From Amia ocellicauda (taxonomy: Eukaryota > Chordata > Actinopteri > Amiiformes > Amiidae): 64,000 bases of DNA. Positions 62,439 through 64,000 of the stretch are shown piece after piece (position 1 is the first letter of the stretch; each line of letters opens with the position of its first letter). The notes under the pieces were generated by a model that worked only from the letters and a program-made list of their open reading frames with translations, did not search any database and was not told where the DNA came from. Where the stretch lies: NCBI RefSeq assembly GCF_036373705.1, contig NC_089869.1:10613676-10677675 (forward strand), written 5' to 3'. The position numbers and the translations under genes were made by a program.

Positions 62439-63104
62439 CAACCGGTTTAAAGTTTGAGGAACAAGTAAACAATAGGGAAAACAGCCCTGAATATAAATAT
62501 GTCGTTGGTCCACCTCACTATATAAAAACAAGGAGACTGTATTTGGCAGGCATGTGTGTGTCTTTTGTGTCATGTCAAATGTATTTATTTATTCATAATT
62601 TGGTTAGCTCACCCCCCCCCCCCCTGCCATGTCACCTAGTGGAAGTTCCTACAGTTTCATTCAACATCTAAACATCACCATGCCTATAGGATTGTAAACT
62701 GGTGGTTTTGCTGCCTTTGCTCTAAATCAGTGGTGTCCTTGGTCCAGTTATTGTATGGTTATTCCCTTAATTGCCAAGCTGTGGAGACTTTAATTAGGCC
62801 ATACATGACCCAGGTACATTATTTTATGAATTGAAATCTGGTCCTGGAGGGCCACAGGGTATGAGAGTATTATTTCCCCGTGATCTGGAACCAGCCTACG
62901 CATAATGGATCCCAGCTTCACCTGTCCCAGTTGTTTAAGATACATAGAAGGGTGCCCTCCAAACTGCATTGGTCACCCTAAATCGCCAACCTCTCAAGAC
63001 AGGGCACTGGTGTGAGGTATTGCCCACATAGGCAAGTCACGTGATAGAGTGAGGGAACTCCGCAAGGGGTCCGTGCTGCTGTTTTTCAGGGTTACCGGTG
63101 CCGG

Positions 63105-63491
63105 ATGGGCGGACAGCTGTCTGTGGACCCCAGCGTCCACGTGGTGATCGTGGGCGGGGGCTTCGGGGGCATCGCAGCGGCCAAGCAGCTCCGGGACAAG
63201 GGCGTCCCCTTCACCCTGCTGGACATGCGCGACGCCTTCCATCATAACGTGGGCTCTCTGAGGGCCTCCGTGCAGACCGGTCGGTATCGCCAGTATGCTT
63301 TTATACACTGCCTCTGAGGAATGAAGTGAGCGCTGCCTGGATCCCTTTCTCATCATGTCCCTGTCGTGTTGCCAGGCTTTGCCCGGCGGACGTTCATCCC
63401 TTACTCTGAGACCTTCGGTGACAGCTTCAGACAGGGCCGCGTGGTGCGGGTGGACCTGGAGGCGCAGGTGGTGGTGCTGGAGGGAGGGGAG
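63105..63491 (+). CDS. aifm2: Ferroptosis suppressor protein 1 / AIFM2, N-terminal exons (partial)
   Basis: This NAD(P)H-dependent flavoprotein reduces CoQ10 and vitamin K and suppresses lipid peroxidation at membranes and lipid droplets. Exon 63105-63279 (after the acceptor at 63089) encodes [20 protein letters not shown]. Gly2 is in the N-myristoylation context and GGGFGG (17-22) is the FAD-binding Rossmann loop; the exon ends with LRASVQTG. Exon 63376-63491 continues [20 protein letters not shown] and ends LEGGE. Phases join (1 nt plus 2 nt of a Gly codon). The rest of the ~370-residue protein lies beyond the right edge. The first donor, GTCGGT, is weaker than usual. The gene is divergent to tmem150a. 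Confidence 0.95.
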
Positions 63492-64000
63492 GTAAAGACT
63501 AGCTCTGCAGGGTACAACAGCAGCCACAAGGGGGCACTCTGGTTATGCTTTTTTAAATTTGTAGGACTGGTTTCACAGAGCTAAATTAAGTCATGCACTA
63601 CTCAGTGTTAGTAGTCCTAGAGTAGTGCTAATCAATCTTTGTGAAACCAGCAATTAGTTAAACACAAGAACATGAAAGGGAAATCTGTGGTAGCAGACTT
63701 GGGTCCTGGGTCTCTTAAAATCACTAGCACTTTAAGCAGGCCTCTCCAGCTCTCACAGCAAAGGTCTTCTTCAGTGCGTCTGATATGTGTGAAAGCATGC
63801 AAAATGTGTCACATTTGGTGTCATGAGACCAGCACGAGTCTCTGCACATGAACAAGACAAGAATCATGCCTTTCATACAGTTCTATCTTTCAAATTGCCG
63901 GAGAGGTTGCAAATGAGAGGTGGTTTAACCCACGCAGGCTGGATTTTTACTTTTTTTAATGAGAAATATTGTTTTAATGAGAGACCGTTCTTATTATTAT
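63492..64000 (+). other. aifm2: aifm2 intron, cut by the window end
   Basis: The intron follows the donor GTAAAG at 63492. It contains a CTCF-like motif (GCCACAAGGGGGCACT, about 63522-63537) and an imperfect hairpin at 63567-63650. No further exon is seen before the edge. Confidence 0.7.
63567..63650. repeat. Imperfect hairpin, MITE-like
   Basis: CTGGTTTCACAGAGC at the left and CTTTGTGAAACCAG at the right form imperfect arms of about 30 nt around a short loop. It is probably a small palindromic repeat. Confidence 0.55.

Noticed and set aside
62994-63527. 177-codon minus-strand open frame
   Set aside because: Exact antisense shadow of aifm2 coding exons.
1-64000. CRISPR arrays, operons, phage or plasmid systems
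   Set aside because: All gene content is split vertebrate genes and eukaryotic transposons; no regularly spaced direct repeats or bacterial gene clusters.

Overview
This window looks like nuclear DNA from a ray-finned fish. The evidence is vertebrate-type split genes with canonical splice sites, several Tc1/mariner elements typical of fish, tRNA-derived SINE debris, and a vertebrate mat1a ortholog. I cannot resolve the species. There is no bacterial, plasmid or phage content, and no CRISPR array or operon.

Four protein genes can be reconstructed exon by exon. On the minus strand at 3859-7341 is a five-exon dydc1-like gene (DPY30-domain protein, 239 aa). On the plus strand at 14632-22948 is mat1a (S-adenosylmethionine synthetase, nine exons, 393 aa, complete). 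On the minus strand at 29673-58842 is tmem150a (multi-pass membrane protein, seven coding exons, 272 aa, complete). On the plus strand from 63105 are the first two coding exons of aifm2 (FSP1), which runs off the right edge. mat1a and tmem150a converge, with candidate poly(A) signals about 460 bp apart. tmem150a and aifm2 diverge, with roughly 2 kb between their inferred first exons. dydc1 has a GC-rich upstream region and a possible divergent first exon at about 7885-7900. The genes do not form a pathway: mat1a makes SAM, aifm2 is a CoQ/vitamin K reductase, tmem150a is a membrane protein, and dydc1 relatives act in motile cilia or sperm.

Mobile DNA is the other main content. A structurally intact Tc1-like element (8550-9770) has perfect 29-bp terminal repeats, a TA target duplication, an uninterrupted 346-aa transposase and DD36E spacing. 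A broken relative sits in inverted orientation at 32109-33317 inside tmem150a intron 6. A second Tc1 family with long (~190 bp) inverted repeats and DD34E spacing is at 36661-38269; it lost its start codon and gained a stop. A 216-bp internally deleted derivative of that family lies at 41893-42108. A third Tc1 family at 637-1455 is internally deleted and has lost one terminus to a (TA)n tract. A non-LTR retrotransposon tail (about 56692-56975) and SINE fragments are also present.

The most unusual non-gene structures are a perfect 37-bp inverted repeat with a 7-nt loop (45587-45667), a degenerate A/G-rich tandem array in mat1a intron 2 (18466-18795), and three splice acceptors whose polypyrimidine tract is itself a microsatellite. 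I found no convincing undescribed biological system. The best leads are the potentially active DD36E element, the perfect palindrome and the gene neighbourhood (mat1a beside tmem150a).
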